DNA of 64,000 bases, from NCBI GenBank assembly GCA_963819785.1, contig CAWFXW010000026.1, forward strand, positions 1,109,582 through 1,173,581. Direction: 5' to 3'. Below are positions 7,812 through 16,486 of the stretch, in pieces. Source of the DNA: Palsa-504 sp963819785. GTDB lineage: Bacteria; Actinomycetota; Actinomycetes; Streptosporangiales; Streptosporangiaceae. The notes beneath the pieces are model-generated. The model saw only the letters and a list, made by a program, of their open reading frames with translations, ran no database searches and was not told the DNA's origin. A program made the position numbers and the translations under genes. Each line of letters opens with the position of its first letter. Within the stretch, counting starts at the first letter, position 1.

Positions 7812-9578
7812 ATGGGAAGCTACGACTTTGTCATCGTGGGCGGCGGGTCGGCGGGATGTGCCCTGGCCAACCGGCTCTCGGCCGACCCGGGCACCCGGGT
7901 CCTGGTGCTCGAGGCCGGCCGGTCCGACTACATCTGGGACCCGTTCATCCACATGCCCGCGGCCCTGACCATTCCCATCGGCAACCGCTTCTACGACTGG
8001 AAGTACGAGAGCGAACCCGAGCCGTACATGAACGGGCGGCGGATCTACCACGCCCGCGGGAAGGTGCTCGGCGGGTCGAGCAGCATCAACGGGATGATCT
8101 TCCAGCGCGGCAACCCGATGGACTACGAGCGCTGGGCGGCCGACCCGGGGATGGCCGACTGGGACTACGCGCACTGCCTGCCGTACTTCAAGCGCATGGA
8201 GAACTGCCTGGCCGCGGACGACGCCGACCAGTTCCGCGGCCGCAGCGGGCCGCTGGTCCTCGAGCGGGGCCCGGCCACCAACCCGCTGTTCGGCGCGTTC
8301 TTCGCGGCCGTGCAGCAGGCCGGCTACCAGCTCACCGACGACGTCAACGGCTACCGGCAGGAGGGTTTCGCCCCCTTCGACCGCAACGTGCACCGGGGCC
8401 GGCGGCTCTCGGCCGCGCGGGCCTACCTGTATCCGGTGATGGACAGGCCGAACCTGACCGTGGCCACCGGCGCCTTCGCCACCAGGATCATCTTCGACGG
8501 GACGCGCGCGGTCGGCGTCGAGTTCCGGCACCGGGGCAAGACCAAGCGGGTCAGGTCCGCCGAGCTCATCCTGTCCGGCGGCGCGATCAACTCCCCGCAG
8601 CTGCTGCAGCTGTCCGGCGTGGGTAACGCCGGCGAGCTGGCCGGGCTCGGCATCGACGTGGTGGCCGACCTGCCCGGCGTGGGCGAGAACCTGCAGGACC
8701 ACCTGGAGGTGTACGTCCAGTACGGTTCCAAGCAGCCGGTCTCGGTCGCGCCCGCGCTCAAGTGGCGCAACCGGCCCGTGGTCGGCGCGAAATGGCTGTT
8801 CCTGCGCAGCGGCCCGGGCGCCACCAACCACTTCGAGGGCGGCGGCTTCGCCTGCAGCAACGACGAGGTGGACTACCCCAACCTGATGTTCCACTTCCTG
8901 CCCATCGCTATCCGCTACGACGGAACCCAGCCCGCGGGCGGGCACGGGTACCAGGTGCACATCGGCCCGATGTACTCGGACTCCCGCGGCACTTGCAAGA
9001 TCACCTCGACCGACCCGGACGTGCACCCCGCGCTGCTGTTCAACTACCTGTCCACGCCGACCGACCGGCGGGAGTGGGTGGAGGCGATCCAGATCGCCAG
9101 GAAGATCTTGACCCAGCCGGCCATGGACGAGTTCAACGCGGGCGAGCTGTCCCCGGGTCCCAAGGTGCAAAGCGAGGAGGAGGTCTTGGCCTGGGTGGCC
9201 CGCGACGCCGAGACCGCGCTGCACCCGTCGTGCACGGCCAAGATGGGCGCCGACGAGATGGCGGTGACCGACCCCGGCTCGCTGCGCGTCCGCGGCCTGG
9301 ACGGGCTGCGGGTGGTCGACGCGTCGGTGATGCCGTACGTCACCAACGGCAACATCTACGCGCCGGTCATGATGGTCGCCGAAAAGGCCGCCGACCTGAT
9401 CCTCGGCAATACCCCGCTGCCCGCGGAACGGGTGGAGTTCTACCGTCGTGCCAATTCACCCACAACGTGGGATTCTTTATCCGAACCTAGACACAGCGGC
9501 TATCACGTCACCATGATCGAATCGCACCGGTGGCATGCGGCATCGGTGCTCGTAGAACGAGGAGCGAACCGGGCATGA
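7812..9578 (+). CDS. GMC-family FAD oxidoreductase (choline dehydrogenase-like)
   Basis: A flavin-dependent alcohol dehydrogenase/oxidase of 588 residues. The N-terminus has the FAD-binding GGGSAG (residues 10-15), then the GMC signatures ARGKVLGGSSSINGM and LSGGAINSPQLLQLSG. The C-terminus has LHPSCTAKMG, with the active-site His, and VTNGNIYAPVMM. The closest general relatives are BetA-type choline dehydrogenases, but the substrate is not fixed by these motifs. ATG 7812 follows GAGGT; an upstream in-frame ATG at 7746 lies inside the previous gene. The conserved family end is near EFYR (about 9440); the last ~43 residues are unrelated tail, and its TGA overlaps the ATG of the next gene by 4 bp. 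Confidence 0.88.
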   Translation: MGSYDFVIVGGGSAGCALANRLSADPGTRVLVLEAGRSDYIWDPFIHMPAALTIPIGNRFYDWKYESEPEPYMNGRRIYHARGKVLGGSSSINGMIFQRGNPMDYERWAADPGMADWDYAHCLPYFKRMENCLAADDADQFRGRSGPLVLERGPATNPLFGAFFAAVQQAGYQLTDDVNGYRQEGFAPFDRNVHRGRRLSAARAYLYPVMDRPNLTVATGAFATRIIFDGTRAVGVEFRHRGKTKRVRSAELILSGGAINSPQLLQLSGVGNAGELAGLGIDVVADLPGVGENLQDHLEVYVQYGSKQPVSVAPALKWRNRPVVGAKWLFLRSGPGATNHFEGGGFACSNDEVDYPNLMFHFLPIAIRYDGTQPAGGHGYQVHIGPMYSDSRGTCKITSTDPDVHPALLFNYLSTPTDRREWVEAIQIARKILTQPAMDEFNAGELSPGPKVQSEEEVLAWVARDAETALHPSCTAKMGADEMAVTDPGSLRVRGLDGLRVVDASVMPYVTNGNIYAPVMMVAEKAADLILGNTPLPAERVEFYRRANSPTTWDSLSEPRHSGYHVTMIESHRWHAASVLVERGANRA

Positions 9579-10336
9579 CCACACCGAACGGGCCGGCGGG
9601 AGATCCGCTGCCTGAGGCTATGACGCTGGTCCGGAGCGCGTCGGAGGCAGGTCACCAGCTCAAGATCCTGGGCGGCCTCGGGGTGCGCGTGCTGTGCCCC
9701 GATTTCCCGCCGCGGCAGCGCGCGGGCCAGGACATCGACCTGGCCTGCCTGGGCAAATCACGCCGCCAGGTCGCCAATCATCTCGAGCAGTCCGGCTGCA
9801 CGCCGGACAAGCGGTTCAACAACCTCAACGGCGACCGGCAGATGTACTTCATGGCCCCGTCCGGGCGGCCCATCGACGTCATGGTGGACCGGCTGTCCAT
9901 GTGCCACACGCTGGACTTCCGCCCGTCGTTCGGCGCGGCGTCCGCCGCCTTGGACGCCGCTGACCTGCTGCTGTCCAAGCTGCAGATCGTCGAGCTCAAC
10001 GCCAAGGACGCGCACGACATCGTGCACCTGCTGTCCGGGGTGCGGGTCGGGCCGGACGGCACCAGGCCGTTCATCAACCCGGACCGGTTCGCCGCGGTGC
10101 TGGCCGTCGACTGGGGCTGGTGGCGCACGGTGACCGGCAGCCTGAACAAGCTGCCCGCGCTGCTGGCCGAGCAGCCGGCCCTAGCCCCGCCGGACCCGAA
10201 GTACGACGCGCTGACCCAGGCCAAGCAGCTGCTCGAGGTCGCCGATTCGGCGCCGAAGAGCCTGAAGTGGAAGACCCGGGCCCGGGTCGGCAACCGGGTC
10301 CGCTGGTACGAGCTGCCCGAAGAAGTCGACCATTAG
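9575..10336 (+). CDS. Nucleotidyltransferase-fold protein (AbiEii/MNT-like)
   Basis: A 253-residue protein. The N-terminal half resembles the polymerase-beta-like nucleotidyltransferase fold: ILGGLGVRVLCPDF, then RAGQDIDLAC (the paired acidic residues of the hG..DxD region), a helix, and PIDVMVDRLSM supplying a third acidic position. ADLLLSKLQIVELNAKDAHDIVHLL resembles the K...KD..D element of AbiEii/AbiGii toxin-like proteins. The C-terminus is helical and basic. ATG 9575 overlaps the GMC stop (ATGA), with GGAG at 9561, so translation is likely coupled. Whether it transfers nucleotides to RNA, protein or a small molecule is unknown; the antitoxin usual for AbiE systems is not adjacent. Confidence 0.65.
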   Translation: MTTPNGPAGDPLPEAMTLVRSASEAGHQLKILGGLGVRVLCPDFPPRQRAGQDIDLACLGKSRRQVANHLEQSGCTPDKRFNNLNGDRQMYFMAPSGRPIDVMVDRLSMCHTLDFRPSFGAASAALDAADLLLSKLQIVELNAKDAHDIVHLLSGVRVGPDGTRPFINPDRFAAVLAVDWGWWRTVTGSLNKLPALLAEQPALAPPDPKYDALTQAKQLLEVADSAPKSLKWKTRARVGNRVRWYELPEEVDH

Positions 10337-10364
10337 ATAGACCTGGGAAGGCACGGACGTCACG

Positions 10365-11306
10365 ATGAAAGTCTTCTTCGCCACGGACATTCACGGCTCT
10401 GAGATCTGCTGGCGCAAATTCCTCAACTCCGCTGCCTTCTACAAAGCCAACATGGTCATCCTGGGCGGCGACGTGACCGGCAAGGTCATGGTGCCGATCG
10501 TGGCCACCGCGCCCGGCCACTGGGAGGTCACGTTCGGCGGCCAGAAGGTCCAGCTCGAGACCCAGGCCGAGCTGGACGACATCAAGCGCAAGATCCGCGA
10601 CCGGGGGTACTACCCGGCCGTGATGTCCGGCGACGAGCTGTCGGCGCTGAACCAGGAGGACGGCTCGGTCGACCGCCGCTTCACCCAGGAGATGACCAAG
10701 GGCCTGGAGATGTGGCTGGACATGGCCGACAGCAAGCTGCGCGGCGGCGAGATCCCCTGCATCCTCAACGGCGGGAACGACGACATCTGGGAGATCGACG
10801 CGATCATCGAGCAGTCTCCCGCGGTCAGTTTCGCGGAATCCAAAGTCCTCGACATCGGCGGCTTCTACCTGGCCTCGATGGGCTGGACCAACCCGACGCC
10901 GTGGAACACGTTCCGGGAGGCCCCCGAGGACGTGCTGGCGACCAAGATCGACGCGATCGTCTCCTCGATCCCGGACATGAGCCGGGCGGTGTTCAACTTC
11001 CACGCCCCGCCGTACGGCACCGGCCTGGACGAGGCGCCGGCCCTGGACGAGAACATGCGGCCGATCCTGGGCGGCGCGGTGATGAAGCCGGTCGGGTCGA
11101 CCGCGGTCAAGGCGGCCATCCAGAAGTACCAGCCGATCTTGTCGGTGCACGGGCACATCCACGAGAGCAAGGGGGTCCTGCGGCTCGGCCGGACCCTGAC
11201 CATGAACCCGGGCAGTTCCTACAGCGACGGCGTGCTGCAGGGGGCCGTGCTCGACCTGAACGAGAAGAAAGGCAAGGTCACGAGGTACATCCTCGTGAAC
11301 GGCTGA
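10365..11306 (+). CDS. Calcineurin-like metallophosphoesterase
   Basis: A 313-residue cytosolic phosphoesterase with the full dinuclear metal site: D8-I-H10 (ATDIHG), the GGD motif (VILGGDVTGK), Asn in LNGGNDD, His in FNFHAPP, and GHIHES near the C-terminus. An insert at about residues 45-110 separates the GGD and GND motifs. The substrate (phosphomonoester, diester or nucleotide) is undetermined. It starts 28 bp after the nucleotidyltransferase-like gene and is probably in the same transcript. A pair that adds and removes phosphate-containing groups would be a reasonable inference from the neighbours, but nothing proves it. Confidence 0.9.
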   Translation: MKVFFATDIHGSEICWRKFLNSAAFYKANMVILGGDVTGKVMVPIVATAPGHWEVTFGGQKVQLETQAELDDIKRKIRDRGYYPAVMSGDELSALNQEDGSVDRRFTQEMTKGLEMWLDMADSKLRGGEIPCILNGGNDDIWEIDAIIEQSPAVSFAESKVLDIGGFYLASMGWTNPTPWNTFREAPEDVLATKIDAIVSSIPDMSRAVFNFHAPPYGTGLDEAPALDENMRPILGGAVMKPVGSTAVKAAIQKYQPILSVHGHIHESKGVLRLGRTLTMNPGSSYSDGVLQGAVLDLNEKKGKVTRYILVNG

Positions 11307-11501
11307 GACGTTTGGTTCAGTTCTCGTGTAGTGGGGCTGCTGCCAGCGGGTATGGCAGAACGTGAGACCGCCACTTCGCAGAACTACCGGTATGACCGGG
11401 CCCTAAAGCCCTATATTGACGCTTGATGACCACATAAGTACGCAGATGTAACCTTCACAATTTGATCTTTCTGGTCACATCCGGGATTTCGGAGGATACA
11501 T

Positions 11502-13115
11502 ATGGCTGCAGGGGCACTGGGAGAAGAGAGACCGACCCTCTTCCTCCGCAACGCGACGGGCCTGGTCCGGGGCTGGTCCGTCAGGGACTCGATGATCTAC
11601 GCCTGCCTGTCCACCAACGTGGTCACGCTGGGCATGGTGGAGTGGACCGTGCAGTCGTCGTTCCCGCACGGGAACCTGCTCTACTCGATCCTTATCTCGG
11701 GGGTATGGGTCTCGTTCCTGGTCGTGGCCTACACCGGGCTGGTCACCACCATCCCCCGGGCCGGCGGCGACTACGTGTGGCAGAGCCGCATCCTGGGCAG
11801 CGGGATCGGTTTCGTGATGGCCGCCACCGGGTGGTGGTTCATCTTGTGGCTGTGGGCGCCGATCTACGGCGCGGTGCTGTCCGAGGAGTTCTTCCAGCCG
11901 ATCTGGGCCACGCTCGGCTACCACGGGACGTTCTTCGTCAGCGAGACCGGGAAGTTCGTGGTCACCCTGATCACCATCGCGCTGGCCGGCGTCCTGGTCT
12001 CGATCGGCATGGCGGGCTACGCCCGGGTGCAGAAGTGGTGCTTCTACGGCGGTCTGCTCGGCGTCCTGGTCCTGGTCATCCTGCTCCTGGTGTCCAGCCA
12101 CCAGAGCTTCATCAACTCGTTCAACCTGGAGACGCACAAGCTGTTCGGGCTCAACAATGCCTACGATGCGGTGAACAAGTCGGCGGCCACGGCGGGCTAC
12201 GTCGCGCCGACGTTCGGCGGCGGCACGCTGGGCCAGAGCTTCCTGCTGGTGCCGTTCATGATGTTCTACCTGCTGTGGCCGAACTGGGGCACGACCTTGT
12301 ACGGCGAGATCCGCGGGGCCAACGACTTCCGCCGGGTGTTCAGCGGCATGTTTATCGGCCTGTGGACCACGGTGGCGCTGTCGGTGGTGTTCCTGCTGCT
12401 GTTCGCCAAGACGTTCGGCTGGGCCTTCTACATGAACGTCAACTCGGGCCAGAACTTCGTCAGCAAGGCCGTGCTGCCGGTCTTCCCGTACCCGGTGATG
12501 ATGGCCGCCTGGCTGGTGCACAACTCCGCGTTCCAGGTCATCCTGATCCTGCTGTTCAGCCTGTGGTTCTTCGGCTGGGTGGGGACGCTGTTCCTGTCCT
12601 CGACCCGGGTCATCTTCGCCGCCGCCTTCGACCGGGTGCTCCCGGACGCGGCCGCGCAGGTCTCGGAGAAGCGCCGGGTGCCGATCGCCTCGCTGGTGCT
12701 GATGCTGCTGCCCGCGGTGGGGTTCGGCGCGCTGTACGCGTTCAACACCACATTCGCGTCGTACACGCTGGACGCCACGCTGGTCATCGCGGTGACGTAC
12801 CTGTTCAGCGCGATCGCGGTGGTGATCTTGCCGCTGCGCAAGCCGGACCTGTGGTACGCCTCGCCGGCCAGCAAGGTCAAGGTGCTCGGCGTGCCGGTGG
12901 TGCCGGTGGCGGGCGTGGTCACCATCGGGTTGCTGGTGTTCAACCTGTACGAGTGGCTGTCCAACGACGCCTACTTCGTCAACAACCACGACTCGCTCTA
13001 CTACATGGGCGGCATGTACGTACTGGCCATCGTGATCTACATCGCCGCGCGGCTCATCCGCAGCCGCCAGGGTATCGACCTCGGCCTGATCAACAAGGAA
13101 ATCCCCGTCGAGTAG
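11502..13115 (+). CDS. APC-family amino acid/amine permease
   Basis: An integral membrane transporter of 537 residues with about 12 hydrophobic segments. The first begins after a cytosolic N-terminus (ATGLVRGWSVRDSMIYAC), and the helix-1/helix-2 region has the APC pattern (TTIPRAGGDYVWQSRILG). ATG 11502 follows GGAGGATACAT. There is a 195-bp gap before it, so it may have its own promoter. The substrate is unknown; next to a choline-dehydrogenase-like enzyme an amine or alkanolamine is one possibility, but that is only inference from position. Confidence 0.88.
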   Translation: MAAGALGEERPTLFLRNATGLVRGWSVRDSMIYACLSTNVVTLGMVEWTVQSSFPHGNLLYSILISGVWVSFLVVAYTGLVTTIPRAGGDYVWQSRILGSGIGFVMAATGWWFILWLWAPIYGAVLSEEFFQPIWATLGYHGTFFVSETGKFVVTLITIALAGVLVSIGMAGYARVQKWCFYGGLLGVLVLVILLLVSSHQSFINSFNLETHKLFGLNNAYDAVNKSAATAGYVAPTFGGGTLGQSFLLVPFMMFYLLWPNWGTTLYGEIRGANDFRRVFSGMFIGLWTTVALSVVFLLLFAKTFGWAFYMNVNSGQNFVSKAVLPVFPYPVMMAAWLVHNSAFQVILILLFSLWFFGWVGTLFLSSTRVIFAAAFDRVLPDAAAQVSEKRRVPIASLVLMLLPAVGFGALYAFNTTFASYTLDATLVIAVTYLFSAIAVVILPLRKPDLWYASPASKVKVLGVPVVPVAGVVTIGLLVFNLYEWLSNDAYFVNNHDSLYYMGGMYVLAIVIYIAARLIRSRQGIDLGLINKEIPVE

Positions 13116-13141
13116 CTGTTTCCGGGCACGGCGGAATGTGA

Positions 13142-13221
13142 TGGAACCCGGGTTTCACTACCCTCTTATGTAGTGGAACCCGGGTTCCATGTCATAGGTC
13201 CGGGGTCCTATGTCATAGGGA
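13142..13221 (+). promoter_or_regulatory. Twin palindromic operator over the SDR promoter
   Basis: Two copies of one palindrome: TGGAACCCGGGTTTCA (13142-13157, two mismatched positions) and TGGAACCCGGGTTCCA (13174-13189, perfect 16-mer), centres 32 bp apart (about three helical turns). A direct repeat ATGTCATAGG follows at 13189-13198 and 13212-13221, the latter running into the ribosome-binding site of the SDR gene. The layout is typical of a TetR-like dimeric repressor bound on both sides of a promoter. No such regulator is encoded near it in this window. Confidence 0.7.
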
Positions 13222-13227
13222 GGCGCG

Positions 13228-14064
13228 GTGGACGCGCGCACGGCGCTGGTGACGGGGGCGAATACCGGGATCGGGCTGGCCACGGCTAAGGCGCTGGCGG
13301 GGCAGGGCTGGCGGGTGTGGGTGACGGCGCGCTCGGAGGGCAAGGGGGCGGCGGCGGTTGCCTCGATCAAGGCCGCGACGGGGAACGACGCGGTCTTCCT
13401 GTTGATGCTCGATCTGGCGGATCTGGCGTCGGTGCGGGACGCCGCGAAGTCGTTCCTGGAGCCGTACGAGCCGTTGCATGTGCTGATCAACAATGCGGGG
13501 GTGGGCGGGGCGCGGGGGGTGACCAAGCAGGGGTTCGAGATGACGTTCGGGGTCAACCATCTCGGGCACTTCCTGCTCACGCAACTGCTGCTGGACCGGC
13601 TGCGGGACAGCGCGCCCGCGCGGGTGGTCACGGTGGCCAGCGACGCGCACTACAACGCGCGCGGGGTGGACTTCGAGGCGGTGCGGCGGCCGGCCCGGGG
13701 CATCACGGGGCTGGACGAGTACGCGGTGTCCAAGCTGTGCAACGTGCTGTTCTCCCAGGAACTGGCGCGGCGGACGGCCGGGACCGGGGTGCACAGCTAC
13801 GCCCTGCATCCCGGGGTGGTGGCCTCCGACATCTGGCGGCGGATACCGTGGCCCATCCGGCCCTTCGTGACCAGGAAGATGCTGCCGGTAGACCTGGGCG
13901 CGCAGACGTCGCTGTACTGCGCGACCTCGCCGGAGGTGGCCCCCGACAGCGGCCGGTTCTACGACCGGTGCGCGCCGCGGGAGCCCAGCCCGGTCGCGAC
14001 GCCGGAGCTGGCCGGTGCGCTGTGGACGCAAAGCGCGGAGTGGACCGCACCCTACCTGGCCTAA
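13228..14064 (+). CDS. Short-chain dehydrogenase/reductase (retinol dehydrogenase-like)
   Basis: A 278-residue NAD(P)H-dependent oxidoreductase of the classical SDR family. It has the cofactor motif TGANTGIG (residues 9-16), LDLADLASVRD, NNAG with following GGARGVTKQGFEMTFGVNHLGHF, a catalytic Ser in VTVASDAH, and YAVSK as the Tyr-Lys pair. The arrangement is that of the retinol-dehydrogenase/WW-oxidoreductase-like branch, which often reduces hydrophobic carbonyl compounds. GTG 13228 follows GGGAGG. The tandem palindromes just upstream suggest ligand-responsive repression. Fourteen bases separate it from ligC, so read-through into the DNA repair genes is possible. Confidence 0.92.
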   Translation: MDARTALVTGANTGIGLATAKALAGQGWRVWVTARSEGKGAAAVASIKAATGNDAVFLLMLDLADLASVRDAAKSFLEPYEPLHVLINNAGVGGARGVTKQGFEMTFGVNHLGHFLLTQLLLDRLRDSAPARVVTVASDAHYNARGVDFEAVRRPARGITGLDEYAVSKLCNVLFSQELARRTAGTGVHSYALHPGVVASDIWRRIPWPIRPFVTRKMLPVDLGAQTSLYCATSPEVAPDSGRFYDRCAPREPSPVATPELAGALWTQSAEWTAPYLA

Positions 14065-14077
14065 CTAAGCTGGGGCC

Positions 14078-15154
14078 ATGGACCTTCCCGTCAACCCGCC
14101 GGTGGCGCCGATGCTGGCCAAACCGGTCGATGCCATCCCGGATGGGGACTACGTCTTCGAGCCGAAGTGGGACGGCTTCCGGTCGATCGTGTTCCGCGAC
14201 GGCGACGAGGTCGAGATCGGCAGCCGGAACGAGCGGCCGATGACGCGCTACTTCCCGGAGCTGGTCGCGGCGATCCGGGCCGAACTGCCGCCGCGGTGCG
14301 TGATCGACGGCGAGATCGTGGTCCCGGACTCCTCCGGCCAGCGGCTGGACTTCGAGGCGCTGCAGCTGCGCATCCACCCGGCGGCCAGCCGGGTCACGCT
14401 GCTCGCCGGGCAGACGCCGGCCCACTTCATGGCGTTCGACCTGCTGGCGCTCGGCTCGGACAACTACATGGAGCGGCCGTTCGCCGAGCGCCGGGCCCTG
14501 CTGGCCAAGGTCCTGGCCGGGGTCCGCCCGCCCATTCACCTGACGCTGGCGACCACGGACCGTTCGGTGGCGACCGGGTGGTTCAGCCAGTTCGAGGGGG
14601 CCGGGCTGGACGGGCTGATCGCCAAGCCCGCCGACGGGGTGTACGAGCCGGACAAGCGGGTGATGAAGAAGGTCAAGCACGAGCGCACCGCGGACTGCGT
14701 GGTGGCGGGCTACCGGGTGCACAAGAGCGGCCCGGACCGCATCGGGTCACTGCTGCTCGGGCTGCACACCGCCGACGGCCGCCTGGCGAGCGTGGGGGTG
14801 GTCGGCGCGTTCCCGATGGAGCAGCGGATCGCGCTGTTCACCGAGCTGCAGCCGCTGGTCACCGGCTTCGAGGGGCACCCGTGGGACTGGGGGGCGCAGG
14901 CGGCCGGGCAGCGGACCCCGCGCGCGGCCATGGCCAGCCGGTGGAACGCGGACAAGGACCTGTCGTTCGTGCCGCTGCGGCCCGAGCGGGTGCTCGAGGT
15001 CCGCTACGACCACATGGAGGGGCCGCGGTTCCGGCATACCGCCCAGTTCGTCCGGTGGCGGCCGGACCGTGAACCGCGCTCGTGCACCTACGAGCAGCTG
15101 GAGGAACCGGTCAGCTACAACCTGGCCGAGATCCTGCGCGGAGGCAGCGTCTGA
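14078..15154 (+). CDS. ligC: ATP-dependent DNA ligase LigC
   Basis: A 358-residue ATP-dependent DNA ligase with adenylation and OB domains only. Lys30 in EPKWDGFR is the adenylated residue; further nucleotidyltransferase motifs are IGSRNERPMTRYFPE, VIDGEIV, FMAFDLLAL, GLDGLIAKP and KVKHERTADCVVAGYR. Length and arrangement match mycobacterial and streptomycete LigC, which backs up end joining and base-excision repair. Its stop overlaps the start of the primase-polymerase gene by one base (TGATG), so the two are almost certainly co-expressed. Confidence 0.95.
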   Translation: MDLPVNPPVAPMLAKPVDAIPDGDYVFEPKWDGFRSIVFRDGDEVEIGSRNERPMTRYFPELVAAIRAELPPRCVIDGEIVVPDSSGQRLDFEALQLRIHPAASRVTLLAGQTPAHFMAFDLLALGSDNYMERPFAERRALLAKVLAGVRPPIHLTLATTDRSVATGWFSQFEGAGLDGLIAKPADGVYEPDKRVMKKVKHERTADCVVAGYRVHKSGPDRIGSLLLGLHTADGRLASVGVVGAFPMEQRIALFTELQPLVTGFEGHPWDWGAQAAGQRTPRAAMASRWNADKDLSFVPLRPERVLEVRYDHMEGPRFRHTAQFVRWRPDREPRSCTYEQLEEPVSYNLAEILRGGSV

Positions 15155-16449
15155 TGGCTGAGCCGAAGAAGGTGTTCGACTTCGGGGGCCGCGAGGTCGC
15201 GGTCAGCAACCCGAGCAAGGTGTTCTTCGCCCGGGCCGGGGTCACCAAGCTGGACATGGTGCGCTACTACCTGTCCGTGGCGGCCGGCGCGCTCGGCGGC
15301 GTGGGCGGGCGGCCGATGGCGCTCAAGCGGTTCGTGAACGGGGCCGAGAGCGAGGCGTTCTTCCAGAAGCGGGCCCCGGAGAAGCGGCCCGACTGGATCG
15401 AGACCGTCGAGCTGCGCTTCCCGTCCGGCCGGACCGCGGACGAGGTGGTGGTCAGCGACGAGGCCGCGCTGGCCTGGGTGATCAACCTGGGCTGCATCGA
15501 CCTGAACCCGCACCCGGTGCGGGCCGCCGACCTGGACCACCCCGACGAGCTGCGGGTCGACCTGGACCCGGTGCCGGGCGTGGAGTGGCCGCAGATCCGG
15601 GACGTGGCGCTGGTGGCCAGGGATGTTCTGGCCGACTTCGGGCTGACCGGGTGGCCGAAGACCTCGGGGTCGCGGGGCCTGCACGTCTACGCCCGGATCG
15701 AGCCGCGCTGGACGTTCAGCGAGGTGCGGCTGGCGGCGGTGGCGGTGGCGCGCGAGATCGAGCGGCGCGCGCCGGACATCGCCACCTCCAAGTGGTGGAA
15801 GGAGGAGCGGCACGGCGTGTTCGTCGACTACAACCAGAACGCCAAGGACCGCACGGTCGCGTCGGCGTACTCCATCCGCCCGGTCCCGGACGCCCGGGTT
15901 TCCGCGCCGCTGACCTGGGACGAGGTGCCTTCCTGCGATCCGGCCGCGTACACCATCTTTACGATGCCGGAGCGATTCGCGGCGCTGGGCGATCCGTGGG
16001 CCGGGATGGACGAGGCGGCCGGGTCGCTGGATGCGCTGCTCGAGCAGGCGGCCCGGGACCAGGCGGCGGGCCTGCCCGACGCGCCGTGGCCGCCAATGTA
16101 CGACAAGCAGGCCGGGGAGGCGCCGCGGGTGCAGCCGTCCAAGCGGCGCGCGGCGCCGGGGAAGACGGCCGGGCCGACCGGGCGGCGGCGCAGCACGATG
16201 CCGCTGATCGAGGTCGCCCGGGCCGAGACCAAGGCCGAGGCGATGGCGGGCCTGGACCGCTGGAAGGCCAAGCACCCCGCGGTGTGGCCGCTGCTCGAAC
16301 CGCGCGACGTGCTGGTCGACGGGATGCGCGGGCGCAGCTCGGTCTGGTACCGGATCCGGATCAACCTGCAGCACGTGCCCGAGGCGCAGCGCCCGGCGCA
16401 GGAGGAACTGGAAGTGGACTACGACCCGTGGGCGGGATTCCAGCCCTGA
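15154..16449 (+). CDS. LigC-associated primase-polymerase (LigD-Pol/AEP family)
   Basis: A 431-residue archaeo-eukaryotic primase-type polymerase, related to the LigD polymerase domain and to mycobacterial PolD1/Prim-PolC. It has the acidic metal-binding motif RVDLDPVP, then SGSRGLHVYARIEP with the conserved Ser and His, and FVDYNQNAKDRT with the third acidic residue. After about residue 300 there is a basic linker and an extra ~80-residue C-terminal domain (MPLIEVARAETKAEAMAGL onward) that I do not recognise. Known relatives fill short gaps and insert ribonucleotides before LigC seals the nick. ATG 15154 overlaps the ligC stop. Confidence 0.93.
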   Translation: MAEPKKVFDFGGREVAVSNPSKVFFARAGVTKLDMVRYYLSVAAGALGGVGGRPMALKRFVNGAESEAFFQKRAPEKRPDWIETVELRFPSGRTADEVVVSDEAALAWVINLGCIDLNPHPVRAADLDHPDELRVDLDPVPGVEWPQIRDVALVARDVLADFGLTGWPKTSGSRGLHVYARIEPRWTFSEVRLAAVAVAREIERRAPDIATSKWWKEERHGVFVDYNQNAKDRTVASAYSIRPVPDARVSAPLTWDEVPSCDPAAYTIFTMPERFAALGDPWAGMDEAAGSLDALLEQAARDQAAGLPDAPWPPMYDKQAGEAPRVQPSKRRAAPGKTAGPTGRRRSTMPLIEVARAETKAEAMAGLDRWKAKHPAVWPLLEPRDVLVDGMRGRSSVWYRIRINLQHVPEAQRPAQEELEVDYDPWAGFQP

Positions 16450-16456
16450 GGGCACG

Positions 16457-16486
16457 CACCACGGCCCGTTCGGAAGAAAATGGGGG
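16457..16486 (-). other. Conserved 3' motif after glpK (copy 1 of 3)
   Basis: Read on the coding strand of glpK, immediately after its TAA stop, the sequence is CCCCCATTTTCTTCCGAACG, then GGCCGTGGTG. Closely similar elements follow add (38246-38274) and ribF (about 55288-55320). The shared core is CCGAACGG-N-CC(G/C)TGGT, preceded by a pyrimidine-rich run. It contains the small palindrome ACGG-N-CCGT. A 3'-end or termination signal is an inference. Confidence 0.45.

Noticed and set aside
14551..14567. 17-mer GACCACGGACCGTTCGG inside ligC, identical to the element after ribF
   Set aside because: It encodes normal LigC residues (TTDRSV) and lacks the flanking pyrimidine run, so I take it as chance; it does weaken the case for the core alone.
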